Both the position numbers and the translations under genes were made by a program. From assembly GCA_015490795.1 (NCBI GenBank), contig WFXD01000048.1:1-58781 (forward strand): DNA of 58,781 nt. The letters run 5' to 3'. The notes below the pieces were generated by a model that made no database searches, was not told where the DNA came from, and saw only the letters and a program-made list of their open reading frames with translations. Positions 21,461 to 30,368 of this stretch are shown here, piece by piece; position 1 is the stretch's first letter; every line of letters starts with the position of its first letter. The DNA is from Gammaproteobacteria bacterium. Its GTDB lineage: Bacteria > Pseudomonadota > Gammaproteobacteria > Chromatiales > Chromatiaceae.

Positions 21461-22645
21461 TTATTGATTCCCCACCGGGTTGTTGCCCATATCCCGCACC
21501 GCATCGCCAATGCCGATCTCGCTGTCGGTGAGATAGCAGGCCGGATCTTCACCCCAGGCATCGCCCGTCAGCTGCATCGCCCGCACCCGGGTGTTGCCAC
21601 CGCAGATGCCAAAGTGGATGCAGTGGCCACAGCGGCCTGAAATCACCCTTGGTTTTGCCTTCAGACCCGCCATGATGGGGTCTGAGGTGTCCATCCATAT
21701 CTCTGAGAAGGGGCGGTTTTTTACATTGCCCAGGTCGTAGTCCCACCACATGGTATCGGGGTGGACATGGCCCAGGTTGTCGATGTTGGCTACATTCACC
21801 CCGGAGCTGTTGCCTCCCCACTGGTTCAGCCTGGCCTCGATATGTTCGGCCTGCTCCGGGTGGTGTTTCTTGACCCAGTGCAGCAGAAAGACCCCGTCGG
21901 CATCATTGTTGCCGGTAACAAATTCGCTCGCTCTGCCCGCGCGCACATCGGCCAGCGCCCGTTCGAACAGCAGCTCCATCGCCCAGCGGGTGGTCTGCAG
22001 AAAGACATCGGTCTCGCGGTTTTTGTTGCCACGCCCGGCGTAGTTGAGGTGGGAGAAATAGAACTTGTCGATCCCCTCATCATCCATCAGCTGCAACAGC
22101 TGTGGCAGCTCTTTGGCATTGTCCTGGGTCATGGTGAAGCGCAGCCCCACCTTCATCCCCCGGTCACGGCACATCCGCAGGCCGTTCAGCGCCGCATCGA
22201 AGCCGCCCTGCATGCGGCGGAACTCGTCATGCGTCTCTTTTATGCCATCGATGCTGATGCCGACATAGTCGTAGCCGATCTCGCTGATGGCATCGATATT
22301 CTCGTCGCCAATCAGGGTGCCGTTGGTGGAGAGGGCGGTGAAGAAGCCCATCTCCTTCGCCCGGCGGGAGATCTTGAAGATATCCGGATGCATCAGCGGC
22401 TCACCACCCGAGAGGATCAGCACCGGCACGCGGAACTGTTTGAGATCCTCCATCACGGTGAATATCTGCCCGGTGCTCAGCTCGCCGGGGAAGTCGGTGT
22501 CCGCAGAGATGGAGTAGCAGTGTTTGCAGGTGAGGTTGCAGCGCCGGATCAGATTCCAGATCACCACCGGCCCCGGGGGGGAGCGCTGTGGCCCCAGCGG
22601 TTTTGGGTTTACCAGTTCATTCATGTATTGGGAGATACGAAACAT
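21461..22645 (-). CDS. nirJ: Radical SAM haem d1 biosynthesis protein NirJ
   Basis: A 394-residue radical SAM enzyme that replaces propionate side chains with oxo groups during haem d1 formation. The cluster motif CNLTCKHC has cysteines at 36, 40 and 43; LILSGGEPLMHPD follows; a second cysteine-rich segment near the C-terminus (CGHCIHFGICGGN) suggests an auxiliary cluster. The ATG at 22645 is chosen because homology starts there; upstream codons lie in nirH. It follows nirH by 10 bp. Confidence 0.95.
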   Translation of the reverse strand: MFRISQYMNELVNPKPLGPQRSPPGPVVIWNLIRRCNLTCKHCYSISADTDFPGELSTGQIFTVMEDLKQFRVPVLILSGGEPLMHPDIFKISRRAKEMGFFTALSTNGTLIGDENIDAISEIGYDYVGISIDGIKETHDEFRRMQGGFDAALNGLRMCRDRGMKVGLRFTMTQDNAKELPQLLQLMDDEGIDKFYFSHLNYAGRGNKNRETDVFLQTTRWAMELLFERALADVRAGRASEFVTGNNDADGVFLLHWVKKHHPEQAEHIEARLNQWGGNSSGVNVANIDNLGHVHPDTMWWDYDLGNVKNRPFSEIWMDTSDPIMAGLKAKPRVISGRCGHCIHFGICGGNTRVRAMQLTGDAWGEDPACYLTDSEIGIGDAVRDMGNNPVGNQ

Positions 22646-22655
22646 ATTTGAGTCT

Positions 22656-23147
22656 CTAGCTAACCAGCCGCAGCCCGGTTTTTTTAAGTATGCGGGTGCT
22701 GAAGAGCACCTCGTGCGCCCGGTTGTCCGCGCCCAGCAGCCCGGCGATGGCGTCGATTTTGTGCTGAAGTTCATCGCGATCGGTGCCGTGCACCATGGCG
22801 AAGAGATTGTAGCGCCATTCGGGCAGAAAGCGGGGGCGATGGTAGGCGTGGCTGACAAAGTCGAGTGCGCCGATCTTCTCGCCATATTCGACGACCTTCT
22901 CGTCCGGCACATCCCAGACGGTCATGCCGTTGCCCCGGAAGCCGAGGGTGTAGTGGTTCGGCACCGCGCCGATGCGGCGGATGATGCCGCTCTCCAGCAT
23001 GCGCTGCATGCGCTGCATCACCTCTTCCGCCGTTGTACCCAGCGCCCTGGCAACCTGCTGGTAAGGCTCCGCAACCAGCGGCAGACCCGCCTGGGTGGCG
23101 ACCACGATGCGCCGATCCAGCTCGTCCAGCTTAACCACATCACTCAT
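22656..23147 (-). CDS. nirH: Sirohaem decarboxylase subunit NirH
   Basis: A 163-residue Lrp/AsnC-like protein, one of four related subunits (NirD, L, G, H) that decarboxylate sirohaem to didecarboxysirohaem. A winged-helix segment is followed by an AsnC-type domain with GAVPNHYTLGFRGNGMTVWDVPDE and HAYHRPRFLPEWRYNLFAMVHG. The latter pattern is shared with NirL. It lies 5 bp after nirG. It acts in the cytoplasm despite its resemblance to regulators. Confidence 0.9.
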   Translation of the reverse strand: MSDVVKLDELDRRIVVATQAGLPLVAEPYQQVARALGTTAEEVMQRMQRMLESGIIRRIGAVPNHYTLGFRGNGMTVWDVPDEKVVEYGEKIGALDFVSHAYHRPRFLPEWRYNLFAMVHGTDRDELQHKIDAIAGLLGADNRAHEVLFSTRILKKTGLRLVS

Positions 23148-23152
23148 GCCGG

Positions 23153-23602
23153 TCAGACCTCGAACCTCAGGCCGACGAAGAACTCCTGCTTCTTCGGCAT
23201 GTTGTAGACCTTATAGCCCGTGGCCTGTTCGATCTCCCGGCAGGCCGCTTCGATCCGCTCCGGGGTCTCGGTGCCCAGTACGAACCACATGCTGAATTCG
23301 TGATCCCGCGCGTAGTTGTGCGCCACCTCGGGGAAAGCGTTGACCTGTTCTGCAACGCGCTCGAAATCGCTCTCCGGCACCCGCATGGCGCAGAGGCTCA
23401 GGCCGCCACCCAGCCGTTCGGCATGGTACATGGGACCAAAGCGGGAGAGCTGCTTTCTCTCCAGCATCCGTTGCAGGCGTTGCAGCAGCTCCGGCTCGTC
23501 GATGCCCAGCTGCTGCGCCACCACCGCATAGGGGTGGTCGCAGATGGGGAAGCCCCCCTGCAGGTTGTTGATGATGGCGCGGTCTATCTTGTCCATAGCC
23601 AT
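23153..23602 (-). CDS. nirG: Sirohaem decarboxylase subunit NirG
   Basis: A 149-residue Lrp/AsnC-like subunit. The segment FGPMYHAERLGGGLSLCAMRV followed by HNYARDHEFSMWFVL matches the NirD/NirG half of the decarboxylase. I take the start at the ATG at 23602 (MAMDKIDRAI); another ATG two codons later is equally possible. The frame is open upstream into nirL, but homology begins at DKIDRAI. Confidence 0.87.
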   Translation of the reverse strand: MAMDKIDRAIINNLQGGFPICDHPYAVVAQQLGIDEPELLQRLQRMLERKQLSRFGPMYHAERLGGGLSLCAMRVPESDFERVAEQVNAFPEVAHNYARDHEFSMWFVLGTETPERIEAACREIEQATGYKVYNMPKKQEFFVGLRFEV

Positions 23603-23627
23603 CGGAAGCGGGGCAGGCCGTTTCTGT

Positions 23628-24104
23628 TCATTGGTAGCGGGCGCCGCGCTGTTTGAAGCGCTGGCCACTGAACAGGATCTCATGCGGGATCCCGTCCAGC
23701 CCCAGCTCCCTCACCAGCTGTTTCACCTGTGCGCTGACCTGCTCCCGGCTGCGGCCGTGGATCATGCTGAAGAGGTTGTAGGGCCAATCCGGCAGCCGCC
23801 GGGGCCGCTGGTAGCAGAGGGTTACGCAGGGGTGATCCCCCAATGTGCTGCCCACTTCATCCAGCCGCTGCTCCGGCACATCCCACACCACCATCGCATT
23901 GGCCCGGTAGCCCAGCTCGTGGTGGCGTACGATGACGCCAAAGCGTTTGATGATGCCGCTGCGCTGCATCTCGCCGATGCGGTTGATCACCTGCTCCTCC
24001 GACCAGCCGATGCGCCTGGCCAGATCGGCGTAGGGGCGGCTCACCAGCGGCAGACCGCCCTGGATGGCGGCAATCAGCGGGTGATCCCGGTCGCTGATCA
24101 CCAT
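23628..24104 (-). CDS. nirL: Sirohaem decarboxylase subunit NirL
   Basis: A 158-residue Lrp/AsnC-like subunit with FGVIVRHHELGYRANAMVVW and CYQRPRRLPDWPYNLFSMIHG, the pattern shared with NirH. It overlaps the end of nirD by 7 bp. In several denitrifiers nirD and nirL are fused; here they are separate genes. Confidence 0.88.
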   Translation of the reverse strand: MVISDRDHPLIAAIQGGLPLVSRPYADLARRIGWSEEQVINRIGEMQRSGIIKRFGVIVRHHELGYRANAMVVWDVPEQRLDEVGSTLGDHPCVTLCYQRPRRLPDWPYNLFSMIHGRSREQVSAQVKQLVRELGLDGIPHEILFSGQRFKQRGARYQ

Positions 24105-24586
24105 AGCGGAAACCCCAGGTCGATATGAAAGTGCTTCAGCAGTGGCAGCACCAGCACTGGCTGGCCGCAGTGCGCCTCGATCTCGGTCAGCACCTGATCC
24201 ACCCGCTGCTGATCGGAAGCGGTTACGACAAACCAGAGATTCAGCCGGTGCAGCCGTTCATAGTTGTGGTTGACCTCGTCGAAGGCGCTGATGAAGGTGG
24301 CGACGGCATCCAGCTCCTCCGGTGCCACTGCAACGGCAGCCAGGGTGCTGGCACCTGCCTGCTTGGGTTTGAATACCAGCCCCACCCGGCTGATGACGCC
24401 CTGCTGCTGCATGTCGTCAAGGATGCGCAGCACCTCGGCTTCCGTCGTACCAAGATGCTCGGCCATGTCGGCAAACGGGGTTGGCGAGAGCGGCAGCCCC
24501 TGCTGGTACTCGTTGAGCAGGCGCTTTTCCAGATCAGTCAACGCCTCCGGGTCTGCAAACTCAGGCTGCAAGGTTTCTGCCAGCAT
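24098..24586 (-). CDS. nirD: Sirohaem decarboxylase subunit NirD
   Basis: A 162-residue Lrp/AsnC-like subunit. The segment AGASTLAAVAVAPEELD followed by VNHNYERLHRLNLWFVV identifies the NirD type. The start overlaps the nirF stop by one base, and its own end overlaps nirL, so translation of the block is coupled. Confidence 0.88.
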   Translation of the reverse strand: MLAETLQPEFADPEALTDLEKRLLNEYQQGLPLSPTPFADMAEHLGTTEAEVLRILDDMQQQGVISRVGLVFKPKQAGASTLAAVAVAPEELDAVATFISAFDEVNHNYERLHRLNLWFVVTASDQQRVDQVLTEIEAHCGQPVLVLPLLKHFHIDLGFPLW

Positions 24587-25758
24587 CAGAGGCCTGTCTT
24601 GTGCGCGCGTGCAGTAAAGAAGATGCCGCTGGGTTTGTCCGCCGGCAGGCTGCCGATCTGCTTCAGCGTGGCGGTATCGAAGATCTTGACCAGATCCTGG
24701 TCACGGATCGAGATCCACACCTCTTCGCCACGCGGGGAGAACTCCATGTGCAGCGCGCCCTTGCCGGGTTTCAGGGTTTTGATGACCTTCAGGGTTTCGG
24801 TGTCGATCACCTGGATGGTGTCGTTATGCGGGAAGGCGAAGTTGACCCAGACCTGGCGGCCATCCGGCCGGGCGATCGCAAATACCGGCTGCCCATAGAC
24901 CGGGATGCGCCCGGTGGCTTGCCAGCTGTTACGGTTCACTACCAGCACCTCGTGATGGCCGATGGCGGGCAGGAAGGTCTGATCACCCGCAACCGCCCAC
25001 CCCTCCAGGTGCGGCATCTTGTAGACCGGCAACTGCTGCTTGCCTTTGCCATAGTGGCTCAGGATGCGGGTCGGCCCCTTTTCAAGATGCCAGAGATCGA
25101 GCAGGGTGAGGCCATCTTCACCAAACAGACCGGCAATGTAGTAGCGGCCATCCGGCGTAATCAGGCCGTCGTAGGGCTGGAGGCCGGCATCTTTGAAGCG
25201 GGTCAGCTGGGGCGCCTGGGGGTTGCTCATGTCGAGCACCCATATCTCGTGGGTGTCATAGAGGCCAAAGACAAAGCGCTGCCCCGGTGCATCGACCAGC
25301 CCCACTGTTTTAGCGCCCTTGCCTTTGGGCGTCTGGGTGGCCGGGATATCCGCCACCAGATCGAGTGTCTCTGCCGAGAAGAGCTTGACCCCGCCCGGCT
25401 CATAGTTGGAGACTGCAATCAGGCGCCCATCCTGTGAGATGGCGCCGCCAATGCTGTTGCCGCCCTGCACCACCCGCTTGACCAGCCTGCCGCAGAGCAG
25501 ATCCACCTTGGAGAGGCCGCCATCGCGCCCGAAGATGTAGGCGTAGCGGGCATCGCGGGAGTAGACCGCAGAGGCGTGGGAGAGATCACCCAGCCCCTTG
25601 ACCCGAAACAGCTCTTTTCGATGGGTGGTATCCACCACCTTCAGGCTGCCTGCGGCCCGCTCGATGATAATGCCCAGATCACCCGTGCCACGGAGCAGGC
25701 AGTCGGCAGCCTGCCCGGCGGATGAGATCAGCAACAGCGCAATAAAAATCAACCTCAT
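24586..25758 (-). CDS. nirF: Haem d1 biosynthesis protein NirF
   Basis: A 390-residue propeller protein with a signal peptide (MRLIFIALLLISSAGQA) and no CxxCH, consistent with the periplasmic d1-like domain of NirF that acts late in haem d1 synthesis. P. aeruginosa NirF is a lipoprotein; here the segment before Cys20 (GQAADC) is not a good lipobox, so a soluble form is more likely. It overlaps nirC by 4 bp and nirD by one base. Confidence 0.92.
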   Translation of the reverse strand: MRLIFIALLLISSAGQAADCLLRGTGDLGIIIERAAGSLKVVDTTHRKELFRVKGLGDLSHASAVYSRDARYAYIFGRDGGLSKVDLLCGRLVKRVVQGGNSIGGAISQDGRLIAVSNYEPGGVKLFSAETLDLVADIPATQTPKGKGAKTVGLVDAPGQRFVFGLYDTHEIWVLDMSNPQAPQLTRFKDAGLQPYDGLITPDGRYYIAGLFGEDGLTLLDLWHLEKGPTRILSHYGKGKQQLPVYKMPHLEGWAVAGDQTFLPAIGHHEVLVVNRNSWQATGRIPVYGQPVFAIARPDGRQVWVNFAFPHNDTIQVIDTETLKVIKTLKPGKGALHMEFSPRGEEVWISIRDQDLVKIFDTATLKQIGSLPADKPSGIFFTARAHKTGL

Positions 25759-26078
25759 GGTTCAATGCCTTTTTTCAGCAGCCCGGCCAGCCAGAGCGCC
25801 TCTTGTTCGGTCAGAAAGGGTTTCCAGGGGGGCATGGGGGTGCCAGGACGACCGTGCAGAATCACTATTGCCAGCTGCGCCTCACTGAACAGCCTGAGCC
25901 GCTCAGGCCGCAGTGATGGCCCCAACCCGCCCTGTAGCGTCATTCCGTGACAGGAGCCGCAGTCATGCTTCAACAGATGCAGGATCTCCGTCTTTCGCGC
26001 AACGGCTGAGTCGGCGATGCCCGCCAGGGTGAACAGCGCCAAAGCGGCGCCCACCATCAGTGACCTACTGTTAAACAC
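25755..26078 (-). CDS. nirC: Small c-type cytochrome NirC
   Basis: A 107-residue mono-haem cytochrome with a signal peptide and a CGSCH motif at residues 40-44, followed by GMTLQGGLGPSLRPE. NirC is thought to pass electrons in haem d1 maturation, possibly from NirN. It is the first gene after the promoter at 26213-26253 and overlaps nirF by 4 bp. No nirM (cytochrome c551) gene is present in the cluster. Confidence 0.9.
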   Translation of the reverse strand: MFNSRSLMVGAALALFTLAGIADSAVARKTEILHLLKHDCGSCHGMTLQGGLGPSLRPERLRLFSEAQLAIVILHGRPGTPMPPWKPFLTEQEALWLAGLLKKGIEP

Positions 26079-26212
26079 CTGAGCCGTTTACTCCTGAAAA
26101 GTGGAAAACTGCGCGCGCGGATCATGACATGGATATTGACTGATCTCACTTGCTGCAGTGGCAAGCAGCAGCCAATCAATATTGTACTGCGGAACCCTTC
26201 ACCTGCATCGGA

Positions 26213-26253
26213 ATTATCAACACCGCGCCCCTTATGACCTTGATATTGGTCAA
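26213..26253 (-). promoter_or_regulatory. FNR/DNR-type promoter before nirC
   Basis: Within the 220-bp gap between nirS and nirC, 26240-26253 reads ttgatattggtcaa, matching the FNR-family palindrome TTGAT-N4-ATCAA in 9 of 10 defined bases. On the minus strand a GATAAT -10 hexamer lies at 26213-26218. That puts a start near 26206 and the box centre near -41, the usual spacing of an activator-dependent promoter. It probably drives nirCFDLGHJN separately from nirS. The rest of this gap shows no gene. Confidence 0.75.
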
Positions 26254-26298
26254 AGGTGCATCTGGAAGCGGGGCGCAGGCCCTCGTCTCCGGTCTGTT

Positions 26299-27942
26299 TC
26301 AGGTGACATGGTTGATGCGGTTGTAGACATTGAATTTGCCTGTCGGTGTCCGCAGCCCTTTGATGCGGCCCTTCTCCCGAAGGGTCTTGGCATCGTAGAT
26401 CACGATGTAACCCGTGTCGCTGCTGTAGTCTTTACGGTTCCAGGCAGAGACCCAGACCTCGCTGCCATCCTGGTTGAACTCAATGTGAACTGCGGCAAAA
26501 CCGGCATCTTTGGTGACACGGATCGTCTTGACGATGCGCCCGGTCTTCTTGCTGATCACCTGCACACTCTGTTTGACGGCCTGTTCAGGGTGCATCAGCT
26601 GGTCAACCCAGACAAAATCACTTTTGGGATGGGTGCGGATAAACGAACCGGCACCATCGACCTTGATCACACGGCAGATCTTCCAGGCTCTGTCCGGGTG
26701 CCCAGCAGGGTCATTACCCCAGGTCGTCACCTTGGCCTCACCCAGGTGGGTTGTGCCGCCTACAGGCCCACAATCCGGATCCACCCAGTTAGCGCCCGGG
26801 CCAGGATGGGGCTTTTTGGCCATATCAATCATCGCCTCCAGCTTCCGGGTCCTGGTGTCAATGATCACCATCTTGTTCGAGGCATTTGCTGCAACCTGAA
26901 AATAGCGGCCGGTAGGGTCAAAAAAGCCATCGTGCAGGTAGCGGGCTGAATCAATCATGTCGATATGCAGATTGTTCAGGTCGGTGTAGTCCACCTGCCA
27001 GACCTGCCCCAGCTCCTTGGCCGATACCAGAAAATTAGAGTGGTTTGGCGTGGTGTCTACTGCGGCCACACGCGACTCATTGATAAAATAGCCATCAATA
27101 TTGGCACCGCGGGTCGAGACGACTTTGATCGGGTTCATCGTTTCCGCATCGATGATGACAAAGTGCGGCGGCCAGTAGCCTCCGGCAATCAGGTATTTGC
27201 CATCACCCGAGACGGCAACATCTCGCGCATCGTAGGCAATCTGGGTCTCTGCAACCAGCATCCGCTCCGGTCTCTGCCAGAGATCGATCTTCTTCACCCG
27301 GCCATCACGACCAATGGTGTACCAGAAACGGCCCAGATCGGCCACGCTCTCCGTGGCATGGCGCTCTGCGGATTTGGCCACATGCACTGCATAACCTGTA
27401 TTGATATGGGCGACGATCTCATGCCTGTCGCCATCGACAATGGCTACTTTTCCCGCATCGCGCTCGATGACAATGAAAAAGTTTTTCCAATTCCGGTCGT
27501 GCTGGGGTTTGGCTGGATAGTTCTTTGGCTCAACAAAGACCCTGGTGCGCGCCTGCATCAAGCCCAGCGACATCTCGGGGGGGGTGGGCGGTTCCAGTTG
27601 AATATAGGTGGCCAGCAGCGCGACCTCATCCCGGGTAAAGAGATCATCAAAGTTATTCATGCCACCTTCAGTGCCAAAGGCGATGACCTTCTCCAGGCGC
27701 CGCTGCCCTCTCTTCCTGATGCTCTTTGGCTCAAGACTCTTGCCTGTAGCGCCTTTGCGCAAAGCCCCGTGACAGCCCGCGCAGTGCTGAAAGTAGAGCT
27801 CTTTCGCCTTTTCAAAATCCTCCTTTGAGAGGGAGGGTTCCTCTGAGAGATAGGCATCTTCCACTGCCAGAAGAGGCGTACTCACCATGGTTACGCCGAA
27901 AGCCATACTCAGCACAACACTTCCAATGCTTAATTTTTTCAT
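26299..27942 (-). CDS. nirS: Cytochrome cd1 nitrite reductase NirS
   Basis: A 547-residue periplasmic enzyme that reduces nitrite to nitric oxide. I start it at 27942 (MKKLSIGSVVLSMAF), ten codons inside the open frame, giving a proper signal peptide. The cytochrome c domain has CAGCH at 54-58. The eight-bladed d1 domain has the proximal-ligand candidate His187 (GYAVHVAK) and the distal pair His337 (YLHDGF) and His379 (KPHPGPGAN), 42 residues apart as in P. aeruginosa NirS. The C-terminus TPTGKFNVYNRINHVT is typical. Confidence 0.95.
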   Translation of the reverse strand: MKKLSIGSVVLSMAFGVTMVSTPLLAVEDAYLSEEPSLSKEDFEKAKELYFQHCAGCHGALRKGATGKSLEPKSIRKRGQRRLEKVIAFGTEGGMNNFDDLFTRDEVALLATYIQLEPPTPPEMSLGLMQARTRVFVEPKNYPAKPQHDRNWKNFFIVIERDAGKVAIVDGDRHEIVAHINTGYAVHVAKSAERHATESVADLGRFWYTIGRDGRVKKIDLWQRPERMLVAETQIAYDARDVAVSGDGKYLIAGGYWPPHFVIIDAETMNPIKVVSTRGANIDGYFINESRVAAVDTTPNHSNFLVSAKELGQVWQVDYTDLNNLHIDMIDSARYLHDGFFDPTGRYFQVAANASNKMVIIDTRTRKLEAMIDMAKKPHPGPGANWVDPDCGPVGGTTHLGEAKVTTWGNDPAGHPDRAWKICRVIKVDGAGSFIRTHPKSDFVWVDQLMHPEQAVKQSVQVISKKTGRIVKTIRVTKDAGFAAVHIEFNQDGSEVWVSAWNRKDYSSDTGYIVIYDAKTLREKGRIKGLRTPTGKFNVYNRINHVT

Positions 27943-28072
27943 CAACCTGCTCACCCGAATCAGTTGCTCCAAGGCTGATTGTACTTGTAATGGCCATTAT
28001 TAGAAAATATCGTAAAAAACAGGGTATAAAAACACCGCTTCCATGCCACACACCATCCCGGTGATTTTTTAT

Positions 28073-28115
28073 TTGACTGACATCAATGACTTGATTTCGA
28101 CCCATCCTGCATACT
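28073..28115. promoter_or_regulatory. FNR/DNR-type box shared by nirS and the hemerythrin gene
   Basis: Positions 28073-28086 read ttgactgacatcaa, 9 of 10 matches to TTGAT-N4-ATCAA. It lies in the 212-bp region between the divergent nirS and hemerythrin genes. For the plus strand, a CATACT -10 at 28110-28115 gives a start near 28121 and a box centre near -41.5. For the minus strand, a TATACC-like -10 near 28024-28031 would place the same box near -63. Control of both genes by one site is inference. Confidence 0.65.
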
Positions 28116-28154
28116 TGAATACAATCATTTTATTAATTCAAATCGGAAACTCGT

Positions 28155-28598
28155 ATGCCAAAAATTACAGATGTCATGTCCGCCGATCACAAACGGTGCG
28201 ATGAACTGTTCGCAAAAGCTGAAGATGCTGTCTCCAACGGGGACTGGGAGAGCGGCGCCACCGCCTTCCGTGATTTTCACGATGCCACGGAACAGCACTT
28301 CTCTATGGAGGAGGCCGTGCTGTTTCCAGCCGTTGAGCAGAGCACCGGCATGACCTCCGGCCCCACTCAGGTGATGCGCATGGAGCACATGCAGATGCGC
28401 CAGCTGCTCGCTGATATGGATGAAAGTGTTACCGAGAAGAATCAGGAAAAATACCTCGGCCTCTCCGAAACGCTGATCATGGTCATGCAACAGCACAACA
28501 CCAAGGAGGAGCAGATCGTCTATATTATGGCCGACCAGTCACTGCGCGAAAAAGCGGCAGATGTTCTGACTCAGATGGGAATAAACCAGCCGCAGTAA
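28155..28598 (+). CDS. Hemerythrin-like HHE-domain protein
   Basis: A 147-residue four-helix protein with the diiron ligand pattern His12, His42-x3-Glu46, His78 and His114-x3-Glu118. Such proteins bind oxygen or nitric oxide, or serve in repair of damaged iron centres; several denitrifiers carry one under NO-responsive control. The start codon is a weak-context ATG at 28155. It faces away from nirS and shares the FNR-type box. The gene after it (DUF2249) also often travels with hemerythrins. Confidence 0.88.
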   Translation: MPKITDVMSADHKRCDELFAKAEDAVSNGDWESGATAFRDFHDATEQHFSMEEAVLFPAVEQSTGMTSGPTQVMRMEHMQMRQLLADMDESVTEKNQEKYLGLSETLIMVMQQHNTKEEQIVYIMADQSLREKAADVLTQMGINQPQ

Positions 28599-28690
28599 AT
28601 TCAAGCCAGATCCATTGTGCGCCTTGGGCAGGCCATGCCTGAGGCGCGCACCTCACCAATAGCCCAAACCTCACACTATATTCATAAGAT

Positions 28691-28951
28691 ATGGAGCACA
28701 AACTGGATGTCAGTGGTCTTGAGCCACCTGAACCCATGGAACAAATCCTGCAAGCCATTGAAGAGCTAGATACTGGCGACTACCTCTATGTGGTACATCG
28801 TCGGGAGCCTCGCATGATCTACCCCATGCTGGAAAATCTGGGTATCGCCTGGATTACACGGCCAGGCGGCCCAGAGGGCTATGAGATTTTTATCTGGCGC
28901 AAGGATGACAGCGTTGCCAAGGCCAGTATCCCAGCCGGGAGCAGACAGTAG
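28691..28951 (+). CDS. DUF2249-domain protein
   Basis: An 86-residue cytoplasmic protein with the DUF2249 pattern LDVSGLEPPEPMEQILQAIE and a following PRMIYPMLENLG, which resembles the TusA-like alpha/beta fold. Function is unknown; genes of this family recur beside hemerythrins and nitric-oxide-related genes. No strong ribosome-binding site precedes the ATG at 28691, and an internal ATG at 28736 is an alternative. Confidence 0.8.
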   Translation: MEHKLDVSGLEPPEPMEQILQAIEELDTGDYLYVVHRREPRMIYPMLENLGIAWITRPGGPEGYEIFIWRKDDSVAKASIPAGSRQ

Positions 28952-29030
28952 CGCAAGGCGCGCTTTTATTGGCTCAGAGACAAAATAGGTGGTATAAGGG
29001 CCAGCCCGCAGCCAGACACGCAGAACGCCC

Positions 29031-30368
29031 ATGCAGGTAAGCCGATCCAGCCTCTCTCTAGAGCAGGCTCCCCCTATTTCAGTGCCCTTCCGGTTTTTTA
29101 TAACCGCCCCCATCTTTGGTCTGCTGGCCGCCTTGCTGCTGCTGGCCTATGGCCCAGCGATACTGACCAACCGCTGGGCACCTGCCACGCTGGCGCTGAC
29201 CCATCTCATCACACTGGGTTTTCTGGGGATGATCATGTGTGGCGCCATGATGCAGATGCTGCCGGTGCTGGCCGGCTCACCGGTACCAAAGGTAAAGCCC
29301 GTTGCCACCGCCGTGCATAGCCTGCTGACCATCGGCACCCTGGCTCTGGTCTCCGGTTTTCTCAGCGGCATTACCGGGCTGTTTCACCTTGCGCTCACTG
29401 CACTGGGGCTGGGCTTTCTGATCTTTATTGTTGCCATCTCCATGGCATTGATACGCATCAGAACCCCCAACGCCACCATCCACGGCATGCGGCTGGCAGT
29501 CGCCTCACTGGCAACGACGGTGATTCTGGGGCTCACTGTCGGCGCCGGATTCTCTGGCATGACCTCCCTGAGCCAACTCATACCACTCACCGATATTCAC
29601 TTGGGCTGGGGCATACTGGGCTGGATCGGCATACTGGTTGTCGGCGTTGCCTATCAGGTTGTCCCCATGTTCCAGCTGACACCGGAGTATCCACAGAAAC
29701 TCACCGGCCCGCTCAACTGGGTGCTGTTTGCCACGCTGATCATCTGGGCACCGCTCTATCTGGCCTGGGGGGGCGGGCAACTGCCAAAATGGGTACCCGA
29801 CACCTGGATTTTACTGCCCGCTGTCGGCTACGCCCTGTTTGCTGGCACCACACTGTGGCTGCAGCAAAAACGGCGGCGGCGGGTCTCTGACATCACGCTG
29901 CTCTTCTGGCGCACAGGCATGATTCTCATTGCCGCCTGCCTGCTGCTCTGGCTCACCAGCTTTATCCCCGCTGCAAAAAACCAGCCAGCTCTCCCTCTGC
30001 TGATGGGCATCTGGCTGTTATTCGGCATTGCCACCTCGGTGACCAATGGCATGCTCTATAAGATCGTCCCGTTTCTCGCCTGGTTTCACCTGCAAAACCG
30101 CCAGGTCGCACTGATGAGCATGGGCAAGGTGAAGGTTCCCAATATGAAGGAGCTTATGCCCGACCGGCTGGCACAAAGGCAGCTCTATGCCCATCTGGCA
30201 ACCCTGCTTCTGCTGACGCTGGCGCCATTCTGGCCCAACCCGTTCACCTACATTGCCGGGCTGAGCCTGGGGGCATCCTGCATACTGTTGTTGCTCAATA
30301 TCCTGCAGGCCGTGCGCCGCTATCAGCAGGTCAATCAAGCACTTTCAGATTTTGAATCTTCAAGATAG
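29031..30368 (+). CDS. Polytopic membrane protein, haem-copper-oxidase-like or NnrS-like
   Basis: A 445-residue protein with about twelve hydrophobic helices. The segment LTHLITLGFLGMIMCGAMMQ, with a helix-embedded His, and later histidines in VVPMFQL and LAWFHLQNR contexts resemble haem-binding helices of haem-copper oxidase subunit I or NnrS-like proteins. I do not see the copper-site histidine pair, so enzymatic reduction of oxygen or NO is not supported. It lies between the DUF2249 gene and the dnr-like gene, suggesting a role in NO stress or sensing; that is inference. Confidence 0.7.
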   Translation: MQVSRSSLSLEQAPPISVPFRFFITAPIFGLLAALLLLAYGPAILTNRWAPATLALTHLITLGFLGMIMCGAMMQMLPVLAGSPVPKVKPVATAVHSLLTIGTLALVSGFLSGITGLFHLALTALGLGFLIFIVAISMALIRIRTPNATIHGMRLAVASLATTVILGLTVGAGFSGMTSLSQLIPLTDIHLGWGILGWIGILVVGVAYQVVPMFQLTPEYPQKLTGPLNWVLFATLIIWAPLYLAWGGGQLPKWVPDTWILLPAVGYALFAGTTLWLQQKRRRRVSDITLLFWRTGMILIAACLLLWLTSFIPAAKNQPALPLLMGIWLLFGIATSVTNGMLYKIVPFLAWFHLQNRQVALMSMGKVKVPNMKELMPDRLAQRQLYAHLATLLLLTLAPFWPNPFTYIAGLSLGASCILLLLNILQAVRRYQQVNQALSDFESSR

